10,800 nt of DNA from positions 1 to 10,800 of the forward strand of contig DNNV01000386.1 of the NCBI GenBank assembly GCA_003497505.1. Direction: 5' to 3'. Under the pieces are notes generated by a model that worked only from the letters and a program-made list of their open reading frames with translations, was not told the DNA's origin and did no database searches. Shown piece by piece: positions 1 through 6,152 of this stretch. The translations under genes and the position numbers were made by a program. Origin of the DNA: Clostridiales bacterium. GTDB lineage: Bacteria; Bacillota; Clostridia; Tissierellales; Sedimentibacteraceae. Each line of letters opens with the position of its first letter. Position 1 is the stretch's first letter.

Positions 1-390
1 TATTGTATTCTTATGCTATGACCTAAAACTGACACACAAAAGGCCGCGTTCACCACTCTACCATAAGAAGACAAGGAGAAATCCGGTAAAATCAATGATT
101 TATGGCAGGACACTACATTATGGGCTTGAGTGTCTTTCCCGAGACCCGGTGCATGATGGTCTTTGATGTGCTTTCCCATGAGTCCCCCGTCGGTTCCAAA
201 GGCAATTATAAGCAGACAAGAGCAGTTAAGTAGCTTATAATAAAAGATAACGATGACTTTGCCAAGTATCTTATTAAACCTATTTCAGAGTTTTATTTTA
301 TGGCCTTTTGAGAGCGCATCATATAAATTTTTGAGTGTTTTTGGATTTTCTACCGTACTATAAATGACCGGTTAATTTGAGCGTAACGAG
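1..390. other. Left-end stretch without a recognisable gene
   Basis: I see no intact gene here. Plus-strand frames are short and broken: one 43-codon frame from the ATG at 102 ends at the TAG at 231, and a short frame reading DDFAKYLIKPISEF ends in a TGA near 310 and could be the tail of a lost protein. On the minus strand a frame stays open from 284 to the window edge, but it has no convincing start with a ribosome binding site and its translation resembles no family I know. Together with the gene fragments just downstream, the stretch reads as decayed intergenic or mobile-element debris. Confidence 0.5.
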
Positions 391-399
391 GTGAAATTT

Positions 400-543
400 T
401 TGAATGATGTAAAAATTATAGCAGCAATTAAAGACGGTGATGAAACTGCAATTGATTATGTAATCAATAAGTATTCTAAGCTCATGTGGTCAATTGCGAG
501 TGCTGTGCTGAAAAATTACTTCTTCCCCGAGCACAGTTTTTGA
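400..543 (+). pseudogene. Truncated ECF-type RNA polymerase sigma factor (N-terminal fragment)
   Basis: A TTG start at 400 is preceded by GAGGTG at 388-393 with 6-base spacing. The first ~39 residues (start NDVKIIAAIKDGDE, then TAIDYVINKYSKLMWSIAS) match the opening of sigma-70 region 2 in Clostridia ECF sigma factors, in which this segment is followed by a helix that contacts core polymerase. Here the match ends abruptly after VLKN near 516, and the frame reads eight unrelated residues to a TGA at 541. An ECF sigma factor is normally 160-190 residues and includes region 4, which is absent. The fragment could not work as a sigma factor. A GTG at 391 in the same frame is an alternative start but overlaps the ribosome binding site. 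The family call is from motif memory; the truncation is directly visible. Confidence 0.7.
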
Positions 544-997
544 CAATAGTGTTCCTATTGATGAACAGTATTTGCTTGTGGATGAAAACTGGCATAGCCA
601 TGACGCCAATTTCAAACTGCTGGCATCGAATGATATGGAAAATGCGTTGGTGCTTTCGGCAGCACTACCTTTACAGAAATACAAAGACACATACACTTTT
701 CTTCCGTTATTTTACATTTATACATATGAAAAGTCAGAAATCATTAGCGATGACTATGCTTTTATTTATGGACAACTCCTTAGATTTTCTGAGCTTGAAG
801 AGTACAAGGTTTATGAAGATGACAAATATGTGTGCTACGAAATGAGTAATCTAATATATTCCGATTTAATGGAATATGCACAGAGCTTTGTCAGTCGAAA
901 CGCTGATATTAGGTTTGACGAGCAGGTACAGAAACGAGTTGAAAATATCTATGCTTATTACAAAAAGAATATGAGTAACTGCTTTTACTATAAATAG
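512..997 (+). pseudogene. Unrecognised ORF fragment joined to the sigma factor remnant
   Basis: This frame is open from just after a TGA at 509 to a TAG at 995. The first possible start is a TTG at 572 with no clear ribosome binding site, giving 141 residues; the reading frame before it still looks like protein, which suggests an N-terminus lost at the junction with the sigma factor fragment. The product is rich in aromatic and acidic residues (for example TFLPLFYIYTYEKSE and YKVYEDDKYVCYEM), has no signal peptide or membrane helix, and ends in a Lys/Tyr-rich tail. I recognise no domain. It may be the C-terminal part of a soluble protein brought next to the sigma factor by deletion or recombination. 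It could also still be translated from the TTG, which I consider less likely. Confidence 0.4.
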
Positions 998-1162
998 TGT
1001 CAACGCAGATATAGAACGCCCAATTTTCTTCTCGCAACAGAAGAGCTGGTATTTGACAATTTGCGGGAGATTGTTTCTTTTGTATCCATGGCTCAGGACC
1101 GTTTTTTAAAGATAGTCAATGTCAAATATTTATGCAACAAGGCAGAAATGAGAAAACGGCAT
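998..1162 (+). pseudogene. Remnant of a large serine recombinase (internal fragment)
   Basis: In the same frame, directly after the TAG at 995, the translation contains ELVFDNLREIVSFVSMAQDRF. This resembles the segment after the zinc-ribbon cysteines in large serine recombinases of Clostridia transposons and integrative elements, where the usual pattern is a Cys, then HxIR, then LVLDNLR, then a run of aromatic and acidic residues in a coiled-coil arm. Both the catalytic N-terminal resolvase domain and the rest of the C-terminus are missing, and the similarity fades after about 1162. The fragment is non-functional and points to a decayed mobile element. The assignment rests on about 40 residues recalled from the family and is moderate. 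Confidence 0.5.
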
Positions 1163-1187
1163 ATCCATTATAGCTATACCGTTTCTC
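1150..1187. terminator. Hairpin between convergent units, probable bidirectional terminator
   Basis: GAGAAAACGG and ACCGTTTCTC form an imperfect stem with one bulged A around a loop containing TATAGCTATA. On the plus strand it is followed by a short T-rich stretch; on the minus strand the arm itself ends in TTTTCTCATTTC. It lies about 50 bases past the end of the minus-strand secreted-protein gene, the expected place for its terminator. Confidence 0.5.
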
Positions 1188-1191
1188 TTTC

Positions 1192-1218
1192 GCCTCACGA
1201 TGTTTTCTTATGTGAGGC
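1192..1218. repeat. Perfect 7-bp inverted repeat hairpin (GCCTCAC/GTGAGGC)
   Basis: GCCTCAC at 1192-1198 and GTGAGGC at 1212-1218 are exact reverse complements around a 13-base loop. It lies immediately after the preceding hairpin and 20 bases beyond the stop of the secreted-protein gene. There is no strong T-run, although CCTTTTATTT follows at 1231 on the plus strand. It may help termination or stabilise the 3' end of the minus-strand transcript. Confidence 0.5.
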
Positions 1219-1238
1219 ACATTATTGCGACCTTTTAT

Positions 1239-1568
1239 TTATCTCCATCCTGCACCGCAGCCTCGTCCTGCCCTTTTTCCTTCAAAAGACATTCCACCGT
1301 TACTTTCGCAGTATCTTTGTCTCTCTGACATACGGCCGTAAATTTCATCAGCTTCTTCACGAGTGATTGTACCATCATCAACTTTTTCATCCAGAAATGC
1401 TTTCTTATTTTTTAACATTTCGTCATGAAATTCCTGCCATATTCCTTCATCATAAGTGGTTTCTCCATATGTCCTGTTGTTTAAATCAGGGCCGGTTGTA
1501 AAGGCATATGCTGTTGAAGCGGCCATAAGCACTATTGCCGCAACACCGGCGATTATAATTTTTTTCAT
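1239..1568 (-). CDS. Small secreted DUF2680-like protein
   Basis: The protein has 109 residues and begins with a clear signal peptide (MKKIIIAGVAAIVLMAAS, cleavage likely after AYA at about residue 22), so it is exported. The mature part has a mainly helical, acidic and charged core (residues ~41-88) with the phrase DDGTITREEADEIYGRM, typical of the short DUF2680/YckD-like secreted proteins of Firmicutes, then a Gly/Arg-rich tail with a Cys (RGCGAGWR). I chose the ATG at 1568 because GGAGGT lies 5 bases upstream; a TTG at 1580 overlaps that ribosome binding site. The function of the family is unknown. The gene is divergent from a response regulator/sensor kinase pair and shares a promoter element with it, so it is probably a target of that system, and may act as an envelope accessory protein. 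The family call is moderate; secretion is well supported. Confidence 0.75.
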   Translation of the reverse strand: MKKIIIAGVAAIVLMAASTAYAFTTGPDLNNRTYGETTYDEGIWQEFHDEMLKNKKAFLDEKVDDGTITREEADEIYGRMSERQRYCESNGGMSFEGKRAGRGCGAGWR

Positions 1569-1597
1569 TTTTACCTCCAAAATATTTATTTTCTATG

Positions 1598-1627
1598 GTT
1601 ATAATATAAAATATAATTGTGGCGAAA
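1598..1627 (-). promoter_or_regulatory. Promoter of the secreted-protein gene with TTTCGCCACA element
   Basis: On the minus strand TTCGCC (1626-1621) and TATAAC (1603-1598) are separated by 17 bases, about 30 bases before the ATG at 1568. The poor -35 falls inside TTTCGCCACA, nearly identical to the element in the divergent regulator promoter. A weak -35 overlapped by a conserved motif suits activation by an OmpR-type regulator. The activation is inferred. Confidence 0.5.
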
Positions 1628-1678
1628 CTATGTCATTAATTCAAAAATTATATGTAAATATCTTTCTTAAAAACACAC

Positions 1679-1711
1679 TTTTGCCACATATTTATTTTAT
1701 TGTGTTATAAT
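1679..1711 (+). promoter_or_regulatory. Promoter of the two-component operon with TTTTGCCACA element
   Basis: An extended -10 box TGTTATAAT (1703-1711) lies 20 bases before the regulator start codon. The -35 region holds TTTTGCCACA (1679-1688); as TTGCCA it would be at a long 19-base spacing, so an activator or the extended -10 may compensate. The element matches the one in the divergent promoter at 9 of 10 positions, suggesting autoregulation by the response regulator. Confidence 0.6.
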
Positions 1712-1731
1712 AGAAAAAGAGAGGTGATTAT

Positions 1732-2418
1732 ATGGCGACAATATTAATTGCAGATGATAACAGACAGATTACATCTATATTGGGGGAGTATGCCAGGAAC
1801 GAAGGATTTGAAGTCAAAATTGCATATGACGGCAGGGCGGCAAAGGATATGTTTGAAAGATTTACCCCGGATATTGTGCTGCTTGATGTTATGATGCCTC
1901 AGATGGACGGATTTGAAGTGTGCCGTGAAATACGGCGGCAATCAAATGTTCCTATTATTATGATTACTGCAAGAGGAGAAGATTTTGAAAAGATAATGGG
2001 GCTGGATATAGGAGCGGATGACTATATTGTGAAGCCGTTTTCTCCAGGAGAAGTTATGGCAAGGGTGAGGGCAATAATGCGCCGATCAATGCCTGAAGAT
2101 AAAAAGAGCAGTCAGATATTGGAATATGATAATCTGAAAATCAACATGGAAGATTATTCTGTAACAATCAATAATAAAGGTGTTTTGCTGACCAAAAAAG
2201 AAATAGAGATTTTATGGATGCTGGTTTCAAACAAAAATAAGGTCTTCACAAGAGAAAATTTATTGAACAGCCTGTGGGGGTATGATTACTACGGAGACAG
2301 CAGGACTGTTGATTCACACATAAAAAGACTGCGCTCGAAGCTGGGAGAATGTGAGAATTGGGAAATCAAGACCATATGGGGTGTTGGATATAAATTTGAG
2401 GTTAAAAAAGATGAATAA
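1732..2418 (+). CDS. OmpR/PhoB-family two-component response regulator
   Basis: The 228-residue product is a DNA-binding transcription factor activated by phosphorylation. Residues 1-120 form a receiver domain with the acidic pair D8/D9, phospho-acceptor D52 in LLDVMMP, T79 in MITAR and K101 in IVKPF. Residues ~128-226 are a winged-helix trans_reg_C domain (LTKKEIEILWMLVSN, SRTVDSHIKRLRSKLG, then TIWGVGYKFE). All key residues are present and the length is normal. The start ATG follows GAGGTG with 6-base spacing. The sensor kinase gene begins inside the last codons of this gene, so the two are translationally coupled. The likely targets are its own promoter and the divergent secreted-protein gene, which share TTTYGCCACA. 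The signal sensed is unknown, so I give no gene symbol. Confidence 0.95.
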   Translation: MATILIADDNRQITSILGEYARNEGFEVKIAYDGRAAKDMFERFTPDIVLLDVMMPQMDGFEVCREIRRQSNVPIIMITARGEDFEKIMGLDIGADDYIVKPFSPGEVMARVRAIMRRSMPEDKKSSQILEYDNLKINMEDYSVTINNKGVLLTKKEIEILWMLVSNKNKVFTRENLLNSLWGYDYYGDSRTVDSHIKRLRSKLGECENWEIKTIWGVGYKFEVKKDE

Positions 2419-3871
2419 TAAAATTGCCGTAAGACTTACTGCATACTTTTCAGCTGCGCTGTTGATATTTTCCGTTATAATAGGAATAATATTTATAAGC
2501 CTGTTCAAAAACAATGTTATAAGCATGCACAAAATAGAACTGGAAAACCGCGCGGTGAATATAGCGGAAGCAATATCCCAGTTAGCTGGAAGCTCGCATC
2601 TGGATTTTGGAAGAATGCACGGAAGAATGGGCGGAATGATGGATATGCAGGGAGGATTGGGGTCCTATCTGAGAAATTTAGATACAATCGCCATGGATGA
2701 TGCATGGATCGTGGATGAAAATCTGAATCTTCTTACAACGGGGACAATGTCCAACATGCATTACAGTTACACGGATTTGCCGGAGGATGCAAATGTTGTA
2801 GTCAAGGATGTATTTAAAGGTGAAACCACATTCAGTGAAGGATTCAGCAAACTCCTGAACACACCTGCAATAACGGTGGGCACACCAATAATATCAGGAA
2901 ACGAAATTATCGGTGCATTGCTAATACATTCTCCTGTAGAAGGTATTGATAAGGCTGCTGAAAAAGGATATAGAATCCTTCTTATCAGTATTTTTATTGC
3001 TCTTGTATTATCATTTGCTCTGTCGGCAGTACTTGCATCAGCATTTGCAAAGCCGTTAAAAAGCATGAAAAAAACAGCATTAATTTTAGCCGAGGGAAAT
3101 TATGCGGTTAAAACAGGTGTTAAACGAGATGATGAAATAGGTGAGCTTGCGTCCACCATAGACTTATTGAGTCAGAGACTTGAAGAAGCAGGACGTGAAA
3201 GTGAAATGCTTCAAAAGCAGAGACAGGACTTTATAACAAATATTTCTCATGAATTGAGGACGCCGGTGACGGTTATACGGGGCTCCCTTGAAGCTCTGTG
3301 TGACGGAATCGTGCATGACCCAGAACGAGTAGAGGAATATCATCTTCAGATGCTGAATGAAAGTAAAGGGCTTGAGAGGTTGGTAAATGATTTGTTAGAG
3401 CTTTCGAGGCTCCAAAACACAGATTTCAGTATTGAAATGTATGAAATTAATCTTTGTGATATTTTAAAGGATGCCATAAGAAGTGCTTCGAATATTGGCA
3501 GGCATAAAAACATTACAATTGAATACATCAGTGATAGAGATATTTTCTTTGTCAAGGGTGATTATGGACGGCTGCGTCAAATGCTTATGATTATAATTGA
3601 CAATGCAATTAAGTTTTCTTATGAAAATAGCAGAATTCAGGTTTCTCTTAAAGGAAAAACCGTAGAAATAAAGGATGAGGGAACAGGAATATCAGAAAAT
3701 GAGTTGCCCCATATATTTGACAGGTATTACAGCGCTGCGCCTTCCGGCAATAAATCGGGGACAGGATTAGGGCTGACTATTGCAAAACAGATAGCATTAA
3801 GACACAATATAGAGTTGTCTGTTTTCAGCGAACATGGCAAGGGAACAGCGTTCACATTTAAATTTGCATAA
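2411..3871 (+). CDS. Membrane sensor histidine kinase, partner of the upstream regulator
   Basis: The ATG at 2411 (486 residues) overlaps the regulator gene by 8 bases and has GAGG at 2398-2401 as ribosome binding site; an in-frame earlier start lies inside the regulator gene and is not supported. Membrane helices lie at ~11-32 and ~188-212, enclosing an extracytoplasmic sensor domain of ~155 residues. Then come HAMP (~213-265), a HisKA dimerisation domain with phosphorylated H280 in ISHELRTPV, and a HATPase_c domain with N398, the G1 box DEGTGI (422-427) and G2 box GTGLGL (450-455). It should autophosphorylate on H280 and pass phosphate to D52 of the regulator. A stretch rich in Met, His and Gly (about residues 66-84, with RMHGRMGGMMDM) at the membrane-distal start of the sensor domain is unusual and could bind metal. 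The ligand is not known. Confidence 0.95.
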   Translation: MNNKIAVRLTAYFSAALLIFSVIIGIIFISLFKNNVISMHKIELENRAVNIAEAISQLAGSSHLDFGRMHGRMGGMMDMQGGLGSYLRNLDTIAMDDAWIVDENLNLLTTGTMSNMHYSYTDLPEDANVVVKDVFKGETTFSEGFSKLLNTPAITVGTPIISGNEIIGALLIHSPVEGIDKAAEKGYRILLISIFIALVLSFALSAVLASAFAKPLKSMKKTALILAEGNYAVKTGVKRDDEIGELASTIDLLSQRLEEAGRESEMLQKQRQDFITNISHELRTPVTVIRGSLEALCDGIVHDPERVEEYHLQMLNESKGLERLVNDLLELSRLQNTDFSIEMYEINLCDILKDAIRSASNIGRHKNITIEYISDRDIFFVKGDYGRLRQMLMIIIDNAIKFSYENSRIQVSLKGKTVEIKDEGTGISENELPHIFDRYYSAAPSGNKSGTGLGLTIAKQIALRHNIELSVFSEHGKGTAFTFKFA

Positions 3872-3886
3872 TATGAGAAAAATGTG

Positions 3887-3916
3887 TTGACAAAAATTCA
3901 TTGTAGGTAATATAAT
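3887..3916 (+). promoter_or_regulatory. thrS promoter
   Basis: TTGACA at 3887-3892 and TATAAT at 3911-3916, both perfect consensus, are separated by 18 bases. The promoter starts 15 bases after the kinase stop codon, with no terminator between, so some read-through from the kinase operon is possible. Transcription should begin near 3923, just ahead of the T-box leader. Confidence 0.85.
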
Positions 3917-3922
3917 ATGAAA

Positions 3923-4150
3923 AATGAACTGTGATGGATCGAGTAAGACAGAGGCCGCAATAAAGAGAGGGAAGAGAAGGTGAAAGCTTCCTTTGCAGGA
4001 CTGTTTGAAAACTAATCCGGAGTTAAGACTGAAAGCATAGTCGTAAGGTCTTGGTATGGATGCCTTAAATCTGTTGAGAAGTAACTAAGGTGGAACCACG
4101 AGCATCTCGTCCTTAAACACATTGTGTTTAGTGACGGGATTTATTTTTTT
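3923..4150 (+). promoter_or_regulatory. T-box leader (tRNA-Thr sensing) of thrS
   Basis: The leader senses uncharged tRNA-Thr: tRNA binding favours an antiterminator and lets thrS be transcribed. The T-box itself, AAGGTGGAACCACG, is at 4087-4100 and its TGGA can pair with the tRNA acceptor end. Stem I starts with ATCGAGTAAGA at about 3938-3948 (AGTA motif of the specifier side) and has a distal hairpin AGGGAAG/CTTCCTT. The specifier candidate is ACT at 4011-4013 within TTTGAAAACTAATCCGG, a threonine codon, matching the gene controlled. A stem III-like hairpin TAAGG/CCTTA lies at about 4045-4068. The T-box call is very secure; the exact specifier position is inferred from the usual loop layout. 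Confidence 0.93.
4104..4150 (+). terminator. Regulated intrinsic terminator of the thrS T-box
   Basis: ATCTCGTC pairs with GACGGGAT, extended by AAACACA/TGTGTTT, and is followed by TTATTTTTTTT. The 5' arm overlaps the end of the antiterminator region (CACGAGCATCTCGTCC), so the two structures exclude each other, as expected for a T-box switch. Confidence 0.93.
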
Positions 4151-4185
4151 TAAAATTATAAATAAAAAATAAAATGGAGGCGGAA

Positions 4186-6111
4186 ATGATAAAATTAACT
4201 TTACCTGACGGAAGTGTCAGAGAATATGAAGGAAAAGTATCAGCTTATGATGTTGCAAAAAGCATAAGCGAAGGATTGGCAAGAAGTGTTGTGGGAGCTG
4301 TCTACAACGGCAGAACAATAGGCCTAAAGGAAGAGATAGACCAGGATGGTACAATTAAGTTTGTAAAGTTTGATGACAAGGAAGGAAAGCATATTTTCTG
4401 GCATACTTCATCTCATATTTTGGCTCACGCCATTAAGAGGCTGTGGCCGGATGCAAAGCTGGCAATAGGTCCGGCTATAGACAACGGATTCTACTATGAT
4501 ATTGACTTGGATTACAGATTGACTCAGGAAGATTTGGAGAAAATCGAAGCTGAAATGAAAAAAATTGTGAAGGAAAGCCTTGAGCTTGAGAGATTTGAGC
4601 TGCCAAGAGCAGAGGCTCTGAAATTCACAGAGGAAAGAAACGAAACATATAAGACTGAGCTTATAAATGATTTGCCGGAGGATGCGATTATATCATTCTA
4701 CAAGCAGGGAGATTTCGTTGATTTGTGTGCAGGACCTCACCTTGAATCAACTAAAAAACCGAAAGCAATTAAGCTGTTAAGCGTTGCCGGTGCATACTGG
4801 AGAGGAAGCGAAAATAACAAAATGCTCCAGAGAATTTACGGAATTACTTTTGAAAAGGCAAAGGATCTTGAAGACTATGTAACTATGCTTGAAGAAGCCA
4901 AGAAGCGTGACCATAGAAAGCTTGGAAGAGAGCTTGACTTATTTTTCATGTCCGAAGAGGGCCCGGGATTTCCGTTCTTCCTTCCAAAAGGAGTGGAAGT
5001 TAAAAACGAGCTGATGAAGTACTGGAGAGAAATGCATAAAAAGGCAGGCTATGTTGAAATAGAAACTCCGCTCATGCTTAACAGGCATTTATGGGAAGTG
5101 TCAGGACACTGGTACAACTACAGAGAAAATATGTATACAACAGTAATAGACGAGCAGGATTTCGCCATCAAGCCAATGAACTGCCCGGGAGGAATACTTG
5201 TATATAAAAACGCAATGCATTCATACAAAGATTTCCCAATGAGAGTTGCGGAAGCAGGAAGGGTTCACAGACATGAGTTATCGGGAGCGCTTCACGGATT
5301 AATGCGTGTAAGAGCATTCACTCAGGATGATGCACATCTCTTTATTCTGCCTGAGCAAATAAAGGATGAGATTAAGGGCGTTATACAGCTTATAGATGAA
5401 ATTTACAAAAGATTCGGCTTCTCATATAAGCTTGAGCTTTCCACAAGACCGGAGAAGTTCCTTGGAGAAATAAAAGATTGGGATTTGGCGGAAGCTTCAC
5501 TGAAGGCTGCATTAGATGAGCTTGAACTGAATTATGTAATAAATGAAGGAGACGGAGCTTTCTACGGACCAAAGATTGACTTCCACCTTACAGACTGTAT
5601 AGGAAGAACATGGCAGTGTGGAACAATACAGTTAGATTACCAGCTGCCACAGCGTTTTGAAATGGAGTATGTGGGAGCGGACGGAGCGAAGCACAGACCT
5701 ATCATGATTCACAGAACTGCTTTCGGAAGTATTGAAAGATTCTTCGGAATACTTATTGAGCAATATGCGGGAGCATTCCCTACATGGCTGGCACCGGTTC
5801 AGGTTAAGATACTTCCTATATCTGATAAATTCAGTGATTATGCTGAAAAGGTAAGAAAAGAACTCAGTGATTTGAACATAAAGGTTGAAGTAGATACAAG
5901 AGCTGAAAAGATAGGATATAAAATCAGAGAAGCTCAGCTTCAGAAGGTACCGTATATGTTTGTAGTGGGAGAAAAGGAAGCTGAAAGCAACACTGTATCT
6001 GTAAGAGAAAGACAAAAAGGCGATATAGGAAGCATGAGTATCGGAGAAATATGCGGAGTTATTCTGGATAAAATTAAAAGCAGAGAAAACGACTCAAATC
6101 AAACAGTATAA
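4186..6111 (+). CDS. thrS: Threonyl-tRNA synthetase
   Basis: This class II synthetase joins threonine to tRNA-Thr in the cytoplasm. I chose the ATG at 4186 (641 residues, a normal length) because GGAGG at 4176-4180 lies 5 bases before it; the ATG at 4174 overlaps that site. Domains in order: TGS (~1-62); editing domain with HTSSH (H73, H77) and CAGPH (C181, H185), which removes serine mischarged on the tRNA; catalytic core (~245-535) with the zinc/threonine ligands C333 in MNCPG, H384 in DDAH and H509 in MIHR; and an anticodon-binding domain (~537-635). Every key residue is present. It is a single-gene unit under the T-box leader. There is nothing odd beyond the short polar C-terminal tail. 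Confidence 0.98.
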   Translation: MIKLTLPDGSVREYEGKVSAYDVAKSISEGLARSVVGAVYNGRTIGLKEEIDQDGTIKFVKFDDKEGKHIFWHTSSHILAHAIKRLWPDAKLAIGPAIDNGFYYDIDLDYRLTQEDLEKIEAEMKKIVKESLELERFELPRAEALKFTEERNETYKTELINDLPEDAIISFYKQGDFVDLCAGPHLESTKKPKAIKLLSVAGAYWRGSENNKMLQRIYGITFEKAKDLEDYVTMLEEAKKRDHRKLGRELDLFFMSEEGPGFPFFLPKGVEVKNELMKYWREMHKKAGYVEIETPLMLNRHLWEVSGHWYNYRENMYTTVIDEQDFAIKPMNCPGGILVYKNAMHSYKDFPMRVAEAGRVHRHELSGALHGLMRVRAFTQDDAHLFILPEQIKDEIKGVIQLIDEIYKRFGFSYKLELSTRPEKFLGEIKDWDLAEASLKAALDELELNYVINEGDGAFYGPKIDFHLTDCIGRTWQCGTIQLDYQLPQRFEMEYVGADGAKHRPIMIHRTAFGSIERFFGILIEQYAGAFPTWLAPVQVKILPISDKFSDYAEKVRKELSDLNIKVEVDTRAEKIGYKIREAQLQKVPYMFVVGEKEAESNTVSVRERQKGDIGSMSIGEICGVILDKIKSRENDSNQTV

Positions 6112-6116
6112 ATAAT

Positions 6117-6152
6117 AAAAAAGTGAATGGCGTAAAAGTCATTCACTTTTTT
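6117..6152. terminator. Bidirectional terminator between thrS and the convergent amidohydrolase gene
   Basis: AAAAAAGTGAATG (6117-6129) and CATTCACTTTTTT (6140-6152) are perfect 13-base reverse complements around a 10-base loop, with A and T runs on the outer ends, so it should terminate in both directions. The right arm contains the last codons and stop of the minus-strand gene. Confidence 0.9.

Noticed and set aside
1..284. Minus-strand open frame of about 94 codons reaching the window edge
   Set aside because: No start codon with a ribosome binding site and no recognisable motif. Chance openness over under 100 codons is possible.
486..845. Plus-strand frame of 119 codons over the unknown fragment
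   Set aside because: It overlaps in another frame, with a Met- and Trp-rich translation that does not look like a real protein; the other frame is the more protein-like.
1150..1218. Tandem hairpins as a CRISPR or short repeat array
   Set aside because: The two stems have different sequences and there are no spaced direct repeats.
1061..1366. Plus-strand frame of 101 codons after the recombinase fragment
   Set aside because: Only its first part resembles a recombinase; beyond 1162 it runs through hairpins and antisense to the secreted-protein gene.
5632..6015. Minus-strand frame of 127 codons inside thrS
   Set aside because: Antisense shadow of a complete synthetase gene with all family residues on the plus strand.
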